This document shows positions 35,558 through 47,445 of a DNA stretch of 64,000 nucleotides, piece after piece; the first letter of the stretch is position 1; each line of letters starts with the position of its first letter. The position numbers and the translations under genes are program-made. Source of the DNA: Metellina segmentata (taxonomy: Eukaryota; Arthropoda; Arachnida; Araneae; Tetragnathidae); assembly GCA_947359465.1 (NCBI GenBank), contig OX375873.1:132572899-132636898 (forward strand), in the 5' to 3' direction. Below the pieces are notes generated by a model. That model searched no databases. It saw nothing but the letters and a program-made list of their open reading frames with translations, and was not told where the DNA came from.

Positions 35558-36494
35558 TTAAGGGGTTAGGTACCTCTTAAATGTCAAAATATGCAAAAAA
35601 AATCACTACATTTCGAATCTTAATATCTCCATGAATAAATTATTTACATAAATGAAATTTTGTTTGCAGATTTTAACTACCTTTATATTTTGTAAACTAT
35701 TTTTTTCAAATTTATACCCCTTAAATATATTGTAAATTGGACCAAAATGAAATGCATTGTTTTTGTTGTTAGAATACTATATGGTGCATTGCGCGCAGTA
35801 TTCTGTGCAAAATAATTATTATTCTGAGCTGAATTTTTTTTAAATACTTAAAAATATATAGTTTTATTACAATGACGAACTCTTTGTATTTTTTTAAATT
35901 TCTTACAAAAAAAATTTAATAAAAAAAAAACTAAAATTTTTTTTTCAACACAATTTTTTTTTTAAACTTTCAACAGGATAGACAAAAAAGTTGGTCATTT
36001 TAAACATATATATAGGAAACATAATCAATTAAAATTTCATGTAATTCTAACCAACCATTCCAGAGAAATCTTGTGCGCAAGTGGTAAAATCACACTTTTG
36101 AGATATCGTCGTTTAAAAACAATTCGCTTGTGAAATTCTTTCGCAGTAAAGGAAGGAAACAAATGAAACTGAAAGTAGAAGTAAAGTACCTTGTTCCCAG
36201 ATAAAAAATAAAATTAATAAAACAATGTACATGGAGATGGCTTTAGCAGCATAGAGCGGAGTCAAAATACATTTTTGTGATCGCTGATATCGACGAAGTA
36301 CAAAATGTAAACAAACCACCCGGCTCTAAATGTTTGATTAAGGGCTTCACTCTTTTAACCATAACTTTCGTTCTAGAGTAAAATTTTACACCAGGTTTGT
36401 TTTTAAACGTTGCTAAGAATCGGAGCATTAAAATTAGATAATAATAAGTTTTTTTTGACTTTTTTGAAAATTTAAAAGGTTTCTAACCCCTTAA
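35558..36494. mobile_element. 0.94-kb TIR element with TTAA borders
   Basis: TTAAGGGGTTAGGTACCTCT at the left and, reverse complemented, TTAAGGGGTTAGAAACCTTT at the right form TIRs of ~35 bp that continue as TAAATGTCAAAA / TAAATTTTCAAA. TTAA at both borders fits a piggyBac-type target duplication. The interior is AT-rich with long A/T runs and no transposase that I can read. The small minus-strand ORFs at 36113-36428 are unsupported. Confidence 0.85.
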
Positions 36495-37049
36495 TTGAAT
36501 TTAGTCAATATTTGGCTAAACACAATAGAAACGACTTCAGTAAAGGATATGCATAAACAAGGAAAATTGTATTGAACACTAATTTAAATGACATGAATCG
36601 GACTTGCACAGCTTATAACTCTCAGGTGACTTGCGAAGAGAGCACTAAGGCTCCTGTGAACATCTGGAAAGTTACTTTCGATTATTTTTAATATGTTGAT
36701 AGTTGTAATACACTTTTATAACACGAAAGTTACTTGGTGGTACATGAAATATTTTTATGGTAAATAGAAACTCGTATCAATACATTTTGAAATTTCACTG
36801 CACTTGGAATAATCTGCGCATTGACTAGGTCTATAAATGAATTTTGTGTAGCAGGGATTGAAGAGGCAGTGGTGTAGACGAAACAAATTTAAGTAAAATG
36901 CGATCAGATAAATACGTAGAAGAGTAAGACAACACAATTCCACTCGACCCCAAATGCCCAAATGGAGAAGGACACGTTTAACCATATGAGAGGCACGAGA
37001 GTTTGAATTGTTTTTCCCCACAACACACTTATTTAATAACACTATTGTG

Positions 37050-37330
37050 GAAAGAATCCATGGATTCTTTCTACATTTGGAAATTTTCTATTACTCCCCT
37101 TTCTTTAGAATGTAGTTCTTTGGACAGATTCTATTGGTTCTTGAATTGGAAAATTATTCATAGATATATACTATTGGTTGTTTCCTTCGAATAGAATCCT
37201 TCGGAAAGATACTGTTGGTATTTCCCATAGAATAGAATTCCTTGGACAGATTCTATTGGTCCTTTAATTAGAAAGATAAAGTTGGTCTCTCCTTTTCATA
37301 AAATATAATCTTTGGAAATACTCAGTTATT
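37050..37330. repeat. 22-bp palindrome followed by a degenerate minisatellite
   Basis: GAAAGAATCCATGGATTCTT (plus TC) at 37050-37071 is a perfect palindrome. It is followed by degenerate units around GGACAGATTCTATTGGT and ATAGAATCCTT to about 37330. The strongest units lie at 37120-37140 and 37235-37262. Confidence 0.7.
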
Positions 37331-37944
37331 AATTACCTTAGAAGAGCATTCTTTAAATATATTTTACTGGGAAAAAATATCAAAACTGGGTAAAATTCAT
37401 GCAGGGTAGACTAAAGTGTGTTAAGTGAAATTGTGCATTCTTATTTTTTACATTGCTTTGAAACCTTATACGTATTGAAACGTGTACGTTACGTAACGAA
37501 AATATTTCAGGATTCCTCATAAAATAAAAAAGCTTTTAGCATCAGCAATCGTCGTATTTACTTTTATGGTCATCGAAAATGCATGCAACTCTACGAAGGA
37601 AGAAGATTAGAAGGCAACCAACAACCATGACGACGTTTCGTACAAAGCATAGAACATGAAATGAGATGCGAGTGATTTTCACTGCAGTGTATATGTAAAT
37701 CATGTGCGCCAGTAATGCTGTTCCTGTATATCTAGACAGTTTATTTTCGCCTCGTTGAAAAAGTCGACAGTCCTACAAGTAAGTTTCTGAGTTTGACAGA
37801 GGAAGAAATGTGTCTTTTCGAGACTGAGGATTCTTCTGCGAAATCTGTTCTCTTGTTTAAACCAACCAAGTCAGTGACGCGAATATAAAATTGGTGAGTG
37901 CAGGGAGGACAAACTGACAGATGTAAGCGATAACAGCCTTGTGC

Positions 37945-38400
37945 CAATCCACCGAACGAGACGACAGACATCTTGTGATGATCAGACCGCAAAGCTGAGA
38001 GTCCTAGCTTAATAATTAGGGTCCGTTATGCAATACATGTGCCAAAACGTACAATCTGACGTCATATGCAGCAGCAGGGCATTTTTTACAAGGCGTCCAT
38101 TGCTGACACAGCCTTCAATACTTCATCGCAAGCGTCAGTTGCTGCAATGGTGCCTAGTATGCCCCACATGGGAAAAATAGTGCCATGACATCACATTTTG
38201 AGCTGAATCTCCATTCTCCGTTCTATCTGATTCCAACACCAAGATGGTCGCATTCCAGTATAGAGGCCGATTGCATGAATGACTTTTGTATAATGCAACG
38301 CCATATTGGAACGTCATTTGCGTTATGGTATGATGAATCATTGTATTTTATTCCCTTGGCCACCTAGAATGCATTGAAGTACACTCAACATCTCAGAAGT
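37945..38400 (+). pseudogene. Tc1-family transposase remnant D, heavily decayed
   Basis: On the plus strand, with frameshifts and stops, one can read TERDDRHLV (end of the DNA-binding region), then RRPLLTQPSILHRKRQLLQW, a stretch with degraded AESPFSV standing where FSDESRF is expected, then CIMQRHIGTSF leading into a degraded VMVW block. The order and spacing fit a Tc1 transposase, and the decay suggests a much older copy than remnants A-C. The antisense ORFs at 37741-38341 are shadows. Confidence 0.7.
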
Positions 38401-39940
38401 TTGCATACTGCATGGCAATACATTACTGAAACTGAGAATAGATTTAATAATTTAATGTATCCAAACATAAGACATGAAACCGTCTCTCTTATGCTATTTT
38501 GGAATACAAAGTTTCACATCTGGAGGGTGGACACAAATTAACTTTCACTTTTGAAGGCATCTACAACTAAATAGAATCAAAGGAATCGAACCAGATTAAG
38601 AGAACTCAGCATCGAGTTGTATACTTTCATTAACATCTAGTTGCTTTCCATATGTATTTAAAAGTAGAAGAAATCAACCTTGATATTTATTTATAATCTA
38701 AAATATCATAAAGAAATTACATATTTTAATATTTAGAAGAACGTTTAAGGATAAATCTAAACCTTCTCCTAAAATGTTTTACGAACATTCGGATCTTAAA
38801 AAAAAGTAATTTAACTGTGACATGAGAAAACAGGCGGACCAATTTATGTAGAAGGACCAATTTACTAGTCCTTTTAAGGTGAAATATTATTCTACTGAAA
38901 TGCGTATATAGTATATCCTTCCATTCTTAACATTTTTCAGTTTTCCAAATTTTCAATTCCATGTCTAATTAGGCACCGAGTAACAAACCATGATAGTACA
39001 GTGACGAACCAAATCAAGCTCAAAAAAGAAAAAAAATTCTCAACACATCTTTATTCGTTTCTATGCAAAATATAAAATAAAATATCGTTTTAAACATTTC
39101 CAAAAAATAATTTGTTCCGGCAAACAGCACGTATCGGTAATCCTAGGGTATTTGCAGAATGAAAATTAGTTTATTCAGTGACTTGCATCCATATTCCTTT
39201 ACAAATCATTATAACTATCATAAACTATTTCTGACAAAAAAATAACTGAGAGCATATTCAGCATGAGTTCTAGTCGTATTTGTAAATATCCAGAATGAAA
39301 TATTGAACATGTAATCTAATGAAAGATAAAAATAAACAGACAAATTTCTATAAGAGATATGTTTTCCGTAAACTATTTTCTATTAAAATCTATTTATTAA
39401 AATTTGTCTGTCAACTAGTGTTTTCTTTTCTATGTAATAAATTTCAAGACTTCATAAATATTCCTAGATTCATTATACATCACTCCAAAATATCATAGAT
39501 CATGGTATGCACAATATTTCCAACAAAACTAATACATTTGGGATAAGCTAACCGTATAACTTCTGGGAAATCGTTCAATTGGATCGTAAAAGGACTTCCT
39601 TTAGATTAAAGTGATGAATATAAAATGAAGAGGTTCTGTCTAGATATAAAAGTGAATAGTTAAGTTGCCTGTGTACTTATATTTACTTCTATTTGCATTA
39701 AGCACTGCCCTTTCATTTCAATCAAGTCTAATTTAAAAACTTCGAAGAGCATCTCTAAATTTCTATAGATCTTCCAAATATTTCATGCATTATAAAACTA
39801 AAAAAATAAGACACACAACAAAAATATTTTGGTCAAAGCCAAAGTAAATAGTTATTAAGAAATGCTCAAGATTTAAAGACGATATGCAGCATGACAATTA
39901 TTCTACATTGAAAACAAAGTAAACTACATTAAGTTATGTT
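38401..39940. other. AT-rich spacer
   Basis: No supported ORF or dispersed repeat. Confidence 0.5.
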
Positions 39941-39944
39941 AGAA

Positions 39945-41080
39945 TAAGGATGTGATATCGGCATGTACCAATTCGCAAGGCAGTCGTCAAACCAACCATC
40001 CGACAAATCCCTACCCCATCCTTCAAAAGCGTCCACACGCCATCGATCTGTAAAAATAAAATATTCCTAACCAACAAAAAATTATTTCGTGCACACAACT
40101 GAGATGAGCAGACCAGAAGGCATTTGAATATTTTCAGAATATCTACGGATAAATTAAGACAAACGAATAAGATGGAAAGTATCAAGATAAACTGACTAAT
40201 ATCTATACGAGCCAATTCACATGTCAGTCGTCATATGAACTTTCCGACAAATCCATATCCATCCTTCAAAAGCGCCACACGCCATTGATCTGTAAAATAA
40301 AATATTATGAACCAAAAAACGAGTCTTAGGAAGGAACAAGGACGAGCAGACCTGGATGCATTTGAATATTTTCTAAATGTCTACGAATAAAGTAAGGCAA
40401 ACTTGAATTAGATAGAAAGTATCAGGATAAATTGCAAATATCTACACAAGCTAATTCGCAAAGTATTCGACAGATCAATCTTCCGTCAAATACATATCAA
40501 TCCTCGAAAATTTCCATACGCCATCAATCTGTAAAATAATATTCTGAACCAAAAATGATTCCTTATAAAAAACCGGGACGAGCAGACCTGGATGCATTTG
40601 AATCTTTTCAGAATGTCTACGAATAAATTAAGTCAACCATGAATAAGATAGAAAGTAGCAAGAAAAACTGACGAATATCGATACGAGGTAATTCACAAGA
40701 CAGTCATCAAACCAACTTTAAGACGAATCCATATCCATCCTACAAAAGTGCTACACGGATTGATCTGTAAAATAAAATATTCTAAACCAAAAATGATTCC
40801 TTGCAAGGAACCAGGACGAGCAGACCTGGAGGAATTAGAATATTTTCAAAATATCTATGAATAAATTAAGGCAAACTTGAATAAGATGGAAAGTAAACTC
40901 TTAAATATCCGTGCAAGTTAATTCGAAAGACATTCGTCAAATCAACCTTCCGTCAATCCATATCCATACTCCAAAGATGCCATGCGCCCATCGATCTGTA
41001 AAATAAAATATTCCGAACGAAAAAAGTATTCCGTGCACAGGACTGGGCCGAGCAGACCTGGAGGCATTTGCAGGAAGGAC
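39945..41080. repeat. 231-242 bp satellite, about 4.7 units
   Basis: The block CATCGATCTGTAAAA and its variants recurs at 40041, 40283, 40522, 40758 and 40989 (spacings 242, 239, 236, 231). Each is followed by GAGCAGACCTGGATGCATTT-type sequence and TTCAGAATATCTACG-type sequence. Units are diverged by substitutions and small indels. Confidence 0.93.
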
Positions 41081-41570
41081 CGCAGAAAGAAGATCGCACA
41101 TGACGATTCCCTAATGAAGAGAGCGGGCGATGGCCGTCAATTAATCACGTCAGGATAGGTTGTTATTTAAAATTGCAAACGGAGGAACGGTTTGCGAATG
41201 ATACGGAGCGCCTCCGTAACGAACCCACTAATGGTCCTCCCTGCCGCGAAAGAAAATTCGCAGATCGAGTTTCGGAATGAGAAGTGGGTGGAAATTACTG
41301 TAATTATCAACTCTCCCCACCTCCCTGCGTAAATGAGCCCACATCATCCGTACACCCTTACTTTAATGTACATTCGATTCCAAGGCACGTGTGCCGCTTG
41401 TTTAGCCGCCTGTGAAAGTAACCCCTATTAAGCTTCATCTGAGGGATCTTAATCTTCATAAACCTCCGCTTTTTCTTTTATCAGGGACGCCTTTATCGCA
41501 AAACGAGGACGTGTCTGTCTACCATTGAGCAATCGATTGAGTGAACTGGAATTTCTTGCAAGAGATGAAT
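41081..41570. other. GC-richer repeat-free island next to the satellite
   Basis: About 490 bp with much higher GC than either side and no matching repeat. No frame stays open for a credible exon. CGGAGGAACGG / CGCCTCCGTAAC and TTAATCACG motifs are present. A conserved non-coding element is possible, but only by inference. Confidence 0.3.
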
Positions 41571-41994
41571 CATCATGTACTTAAAACCTCATGGTGGTTT
41601 CTGTGCATCGAAAATTTTGCCCAATAGTGGAAAGTCTTGCAAAAAACTGCTCGAAATTGTTACCAGTTTTGGGGCAGGGACAGTTTGTTTTTCCCTATTT
41701 CTTCATCTAATTACAGGCATTTATAACCTCTTCACCTATTTCCGCCTCTTCCTAGTAATCATATACCATGTTTTTTTAGCATAATTTTACTATGAATCAG
41801 AGTTAAAATACCTATTATAAGATATTTTAAAATTAAAATCTATATATTTTAAGAAAGTATCTACTTTTTTATTGCTGGATAGATGTTTAAATATTTTCAT
41901 TTTGGTGGATTTAATTTTATCTTGCAGATTGTCCAATAATAGACCTTGCGCTATACAACCCAAATTAACCAAGCAACTATTCTCTCCCAGTTTT

Positions 41995-42110
41995 ATACAA
42001 AATTACATGGTGTTGTCCTCGGATAGTTCCAGTAGGGGATTGATCCCAAACCATCGTCAAGAGCCCATTGTAATGCTCTAGTACGATGTTAATTAAAATT
42101 ACCTTATTTT
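41995..42110 (+). mobile_element. SINE 3' fragment
   Basis: AAAATTACATGGTGTTGTCC, GATTGATCCCAAACCATCGT and GTACGATGTTAATTAAAATT. Confidence 0.82.
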
Positions 42111-42420
42111 ACCTCCCGAGAATTATATCGATTTGGTATCTCATCATTAATAAAATTGACCCGATCATGATGGACTAAATAACTCGTTGAAATAACTTGA
42201 AGGGTCAAACTGGGGCTTTCTACTACGTTCTTTAAAGAAACATAACACACTCAAATATTACCCATCTTTGAAGATGTTTACGATGTCTCTTATCAGATAT
42301 TAACTGGTAATGTGACACTCACTGCAATGCAGTAGGTACGAGGACATTGTGGGTTGACTGGAAATGAACCAGCAAGACCTGGAAAATTTTGTTACTGACG
42401 AAATACCTCGTCGATACAAA
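42110..42420. mobile_element. two adjacent fragments of the GATATC-palindrome element
   Basis: 42112-42212: GGTATCTCATCATTAATAAA, TTGACCCGATCATGATGG, AACTTGAAGGGTCAAA. A second fragment near 42340-42415 has AACCAGCAAGACCTGG and TTACTGACGAAATACCTCG. Confidence 0.7.
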
Positions 42421-42959
42421 ACTACATTTCCTCCAGGTGGAATAAAGATGCAAATGGGAAAATAAAATTGTTTCTTGCCCAGATCTTGCTACAGTTTGGA
42501 AACTTTTACTACAAGAAGGTTGCTGCATGGAAATTTTCGTCGCGAAGATGAACCACTACAAGTATTAAATCATCATTTCATTGAGATAAACTGTTTTTAA
42601 CGATGGAAAGTGTTCGCAAACCATCAACACTGTTATACCCTGTTGTAAACAAAGGTGTCCTTGACAGCTTCCCAAAAAAACTTGCGATATCTCTACATAT
42701 TTGACATGATTGTCGTTTGCGACACCTACACACGTAGGTATTTCTCATAGCCCCAGCTGATATTCTTATGGACTTAATGCACACAAGGACAGAAATCGAA
42801 TTCTATTTCCAGTAAAATTTCAGTAGTTTTAAATTTTGTGGCGCAAGGGTCATATTTGACATATCTGTGCCAAACACAAGACTGACAACGTCAAGTTATG
42901 GGTATCCAAATCCAAGGAAAGATTTACTGACATGGAAGGTAGAAATACACCAAAGGAGG

Positions 42960-43465
42960 AATCCACAGGTGCAGAATTACATTCAATGTTCTGCAACACA
43001 ACTCCAAGCAATTGCAATTATTCTGCAGGTATTTTGTCCGAATTTTTAAAACTGCAGTGAAATCAAAAACAGTCGTAAAGCACAATTATCGGCTAAAAAG
43101 GTATTACATAATTATAATAAAACATCAAAATTAATTAACTCACTTTATTTAAAACCAAGGCATACTATCAGAATTTATAATTCTGTTGATAACTTGTGAA
43201 GTTAAATATTTTGTCATTGACATAGAAGATGTGTTAGTTATAAAGTGTTTGTGATTATTTGGTCGGTGTAGAAAGGCTGTTCTGTAGCTAAAAAACGAAA
43301 AAAAAAAGATGTGGCAAGGAGCGCGCTTTGCACTGCAGAACATCGTAACTTATGATTAAAAAAATGGCTAAAATTTTGATACAATTAAGGAGAAATAGTT
43401 CTGCAAAGACTTTGTTTGTTCTGCAATGTACGTCGCAGCTTTAAGCACTTTCTGCTCCCGGGGAG
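42960..43465 (-). mobile_element. ~500 bp non-autonomous TIR element, copy C
   Basis: ACAGGTGCAGAATTACATTC, AATGTTCTGCAACACAACTC, AAAACCAAGGCATACTATC, GCGCGCTTTGCACTGCAGAA and CTTTCTGCTCCCGGGG. Colinear with copy B. Confidence 0.88.
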
Positions 43466-43896
43466 GAATCTAACCGGACAAGGATTTAACCTCACTTGCC
43501 TACACGTCGCAAGTTTTAAGATGTTGGGAGGTAAGAAGATAATTGCGGAAACAAATTATTGTATTCAAGCACCACTTGTTTATGTTTTATAGCTTTATAG
43601 GCTTTGTGGCTTATTTCTGTCAACTTCCTGCCATCGAAAAAACAATGTTACTCAATTTCCTCTCAACACTGCTAGTGGATAAAGCTGACAACATCTTGTT
43701 ATCTCCTTCATACAAAAAATCAGCAAAATACAGGGTGATTCATAAGTACGTATAAATTTTCCAGATGCTGTAAAACAGGAACAGTTTATGGCACGGCCCC
43801 CAAATGCAAACTGTTAGCTAGGTATACTCATAAAGTTTGTTCCCCCTCCCGAGCTAAGTGACGTAGGCGATAGTGAGAGTGTCACGTGACTAGTCA

Positions 43897-45164
43897 GTGG
43901 AAATGGCTGCGTCTGTAGTGGAGAAGGCGTTTTGTGATCTTGAATTGAACAAAATGGAATCTGTCACCATTGTGCAACGGCATTATCGATCACGATTTGG
44001 AAAAGAACCTCCAACCAGAAAATTCATTTACGATTGGTTTAAGAAATTAGAAACTACGGGCTGTTTATGCACAGTTCCAAAGCCAGGACGACCGAGTGTG
44101 TATCGGCAGATGTCGTCAAAATCTTTATGCATTCAATTTGATAATAAAGTCTACAAACTTTATTCTCCAATTGGATGGTGCACCACCACACTGGTCAGGT
44201 GATATGCGAAATTACTTCTATTAACATCTTCCTCACCGATACCCGCATGCCACTAATCCAATGGTCACCCAGGTACACTAATGTAACACCATGTGACTTT
44301 TCCTTTGGGGCAACATAAAGGATAACGTATTTAACCCTCCTCTTTCTGTTGATCTAGCGGAGTTGAACCAGTGTATCGCAACCACTTTCACTGCGCTTGC
44401 TTCAGTAACCCTAACACGTGTCTGATCAGAAATGGGTTACCGGTTCGATATGTGTAGTGCAGAGCTCGAAATACGCGGGTGCACAGGTGCACTGTGCACA
44501 TGAAAATAAAATTGTGCATCTAATTTTTTCCCGCTAGGTTCACGCAGTGCACATAACGTTAAAAAAAAGGGGCGAACGTGTTTTATGTTATTTTGATGTT
44601 TGAACAAAATATTAGAATCGACCTCTCTTGCTCTAAAGGAAAGTAATTAAAATTCCTACATAAACACTATGCGAACATAAAATAGCTGGGCCGTAGCGGG
44701 TTTATACACGACGAAGGTTTACTTGTGCTACTGCCACAAGAACTTTCGTATGATCGAAACATTTTCCAGATGGCTCGGTTGAAGCGACTGTCGCGACAGC
44801 CGTGCGTTTGAGAAGGGAGAATTTAGATGTTTAAATATTTTTGTTTACTATCTACTACTAACCTATATAAACAAACACTAATAAAATAGTTTACATTACA
44901 TTAATGCTATTTTATTAAGTTGTTTTTTTAATGTGCACCTAAAATATAACCTGTGCACTTAATTTAAAAATTTAGGTGCACCTATATTATAAAATCTATT
45001 TCGAGGCCTGGTGTAGTGTGAATAAGAGTGCACACATAGAACAGCATATACATCTGTCTCTAAAAAGACTTGAAACATTTATCTACACTTCTGTTACAGA
45101 TAACATAAAATATCTTACACTGTCACTGTTATATAGTGGGTTGAAATTGTATACTTATTTATGA
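43897..45164 (+). pseudogene. mariner/IS630-type DDE transposase, broken
   Basis: The N-terminus, from an ATG at 43903 or 43897, reads MAASVVEKAFCDLELNK, then HYRSRFGKEPPTRKFIYDWF and ETTGCLCTVPKPGRPSV, a helix-turn-helix DNA-binding domain seen in arthropod mariner-like transposases. It then skips the catalytic core and resumes near 44175 with DGAPPHWSGDMRNYF-like residues, TPCDFSFWGNIKDNVF (with a frame change), then SEMGYRFDMCS at 44429-44461. After the hAT insertion the frame resumes as VNKSAHIEQHIHLSLKRL, the normal C-terminus. A core deletion, frameshifts and the insertion all make it inactive. Confidence 0.88.
44452..45018. mobile_element. 551-bp hAT-type MITE with perfect 8-bp TSD
   Basis: The element at 44460-45010 has ends CAGAGCTCGAAATA and, reverse complemented, CAGGCCTCGAAATA (12 of 14 identical). 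The 8-bp duplication GTGTAGTG lies at 44452-44459 and 45011-45018, as expected for hAT. The sub-terminal sequences are rich in GTGCAC palindromes (GGTGCACAGGTGCACTGTGC). No transposase frame is present. Confidence 0.95.
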
Positions 45165-45197
45165 ATCACCAAGTATATATTGAAAATGATAATCCTA

Positions 45198-45263
45198 ATC
45201 ATACGCAAAATTAGTCAGATTATGATGCACGAGATATCGTTTCGAAACCATCTGAAGGGCTAA
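45198..45263. mobile_element. GATATC-palindrome element fragment
   Basis: AAAATTAGTCAGATTATGAT, GCACGAGATATCGTTTCG and ACCATCTGAAGGGCTAA: one inner unit plus the right end. Confidence 0.65.
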
Positions 45264-47086
45264 GGATATTAACGTTTTTAAGACACAAAAATATAATTAA
45301 AATTTTATTCAGTAAAATATTTTGCTTGAATCCCTGGAAGATTAACGGTTTGAAAAATCTGGAAGACGAACAGTCTGAAAAATCTGGAAGACGCACGGAT
45401 TGAGTAGCTTTTAGTCTCCCGTTAAATGCTAACTGCATTTCCGTTAATAATGATCGGAGGCTGTGACTGAAAGGCACGATTAAATTAATTCAAGCTTTTC
45501 CACACCGTATTGAAAACTTATATTTCATTTATTATTTGAATATATTATACTGATACTTTCCATACCCCCTTTTATCCTTTCAAAATCTTATTAATCTCTT
45601 CTTTTGGAAGGTTTGAATAGTTAATTTTGCTTTCCGAAACTATATCAAGAATACCCGGTGTATATTATACGCGTTCAAGAAATAAAAAATTGCTGTAGTA
45701 ACGTTAATGCCTCCTTTTATCATAACTTTTAAAACCTCAGTGCCCCTTGCACTGTAGTAGGGTCAAATAAGTGGATGGTATAATCGCAACATATTTATTT
45801 ACATAATTTAATTTAATTTAATCGAGGTCGCGGTTCTAAAATTTTACAAGGAGCGCTTTTATGCATCCGTACAAAAATTTACGTTCATGCATATCATTAA
45901 ATTGGCACACAGATCGAATAATTCTAAACACGAGAAGTTCTAAGTAACAAAAACGCCAATTGTAAAGGTATAATTTTTTTAACACTTACACAGCTGGCGA
46001 AAAAAAAAAATTATCGCAAAACTAAAAAAAAAAATTATTTTTTTGCTAAAAAAACATATCGATGCGCACAAAGAATAATTACTTAACTTCGAAAAAATGA
46101 CAATTATCCGCACAAAACTCCCTTACTAAAGCAAAAGACAGTATTAAAAATTACTTTTAAATTAAACTGACAATATCTTCACATACATATATTTTCTTAA
46201 AATATATTTAAAGTAAACATATTTTACCGGATTTAAAAACTAACAAGACAAATTTTTCTGATCATTAAATTTTCAACAAAAAGAAAATGACACTCATGTC
46301 TGCCAGTTTGATCTAAAACGGGGAGATAAAAAACAAGTGCTCCTCTCTTTTAAAATATTTTTTTGATCGAACAATTTGATGAGGTTCATCATTAAAATAC
46401 TAAAATTAGTTTCCTTGAGCAGAAAAAAGGACAAGGGGTTATAAGGATACACTTTGAAAGGTACTTGGGACACGGCGTAAAAAAGGAGCACAATGAAAGA
46501 AATCCTAAGGTGAGACACTTAGGAAAACCGCTTTTGTGTAATTTTCATTTTTTACTGTTGTAAAAAGTCCAGCGGGTTTTAAAAGTTTTCTACTGAAAAA
46601 TAAGACATTGGAGAGGAATAGTAAATGAAATAATTTTGACATCCTGGGGCTAGACGATGATACTTTTTTCTCTTGGACTTCAGATGACTTCTAAAAAGCA
46701 TCTTAAGAAAAGAGGGAAAAAGTGTTTTAAATGTGTATTTTCTTTATGTAAAATACTAAAATATACTGCACTTTAACTTGACTGAGTATACAGTGACGCA
46801 CATGAATAAGAAATTATTTACGATAAACGTATTACCTAGTGTAATTTATTAATTTTTTTCACTTTATAGAACAGAAAAGCCATTTGAATAAATAATCTAA
46901 AAATTACTTTGATGATTTGCTTCCATAAGTTGCATGTTGTGGTACACTAACATTACTTTCTGAAGTGCGTTAGAAAGGGATAACATATTTTACACGGATT
47001 GAAGAACCACGTTTTATGAACCCAGTATAATAAATTGTTTACGAACTTGGTTAGCTTTCTGTTTGAAAATACACCAATTACTTTAT
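45264..47086. other. AT-rich spacer
   Basis: A ~24-bp direct repeat, GTCTGAAAAATCTGGAAGAC, occurs twice near 45350-45400. No supported ORF otherwise. Confidence 0.5.
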
Positions 47087-47292
47087 TTAAACCTTCAAGC
47101 GGTTTCGACGAGATATCTCGTTAATCAAGATCTGACCCATTTTGTTGATGACGGTGTATCTCATAACCAAGATATTGCCGGGTTTTTATGATGGCGAGAT
47201 CGAAATCGTGTCAGTTTCAGATATCGTTCATCATGATCAGGTCAGTTTTGTTAATGATGCGATAATTCGGAGACAAGCACCGCGACGGTAAA
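47087..47292. mobile_element. GATATC-palindrome TIR element
   Basis: TTAAACCTTCAAGCGGTTTC, GACGAGATATCTCGTTAATC, TTGTTGATGACGGTGTATC, ATGATCAGGTCAGTTTTGTT and the end ACCGCGACGGTAAAA. Confidence 0.85.
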
Positions 47293-47445
47293 AGAACTTT
47301 CCGCAGGATATACTTTTAATTTACCATATAATCTGTTATGTAACGAGTAGCGAGAGATGTTAGGAAATGGAAACAGCATACACATATTTTATTAAGTATT
47401 AATATGAACATTTTGTTAATGGAAATTGAGGCATGTTGTAATAAA

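Larger units (their letters stand above)
43729..45175 (+). mobile_element. mariner-like element, internally deleted and interrupted by a hAT MITE
   Basis: TIRs: left CAGGGTGATTCATAAGTACG (43731 on); right end at 45173, reverse complement CTTGGTGATTCATAAATAAG. TA lies at 43729-43730 and 45174-45175. Without the nested insertion it would be ~880 bp, clearly shorter than an autonomous element. Confidence 0.9.

Noticed and set aside
35880..35965. Long T/A runs as a possible retroposon poly(A) tail
   Set aside because: They are internal to the TTAA-bordered TIR element and have no adjacent coding or TSD structure.
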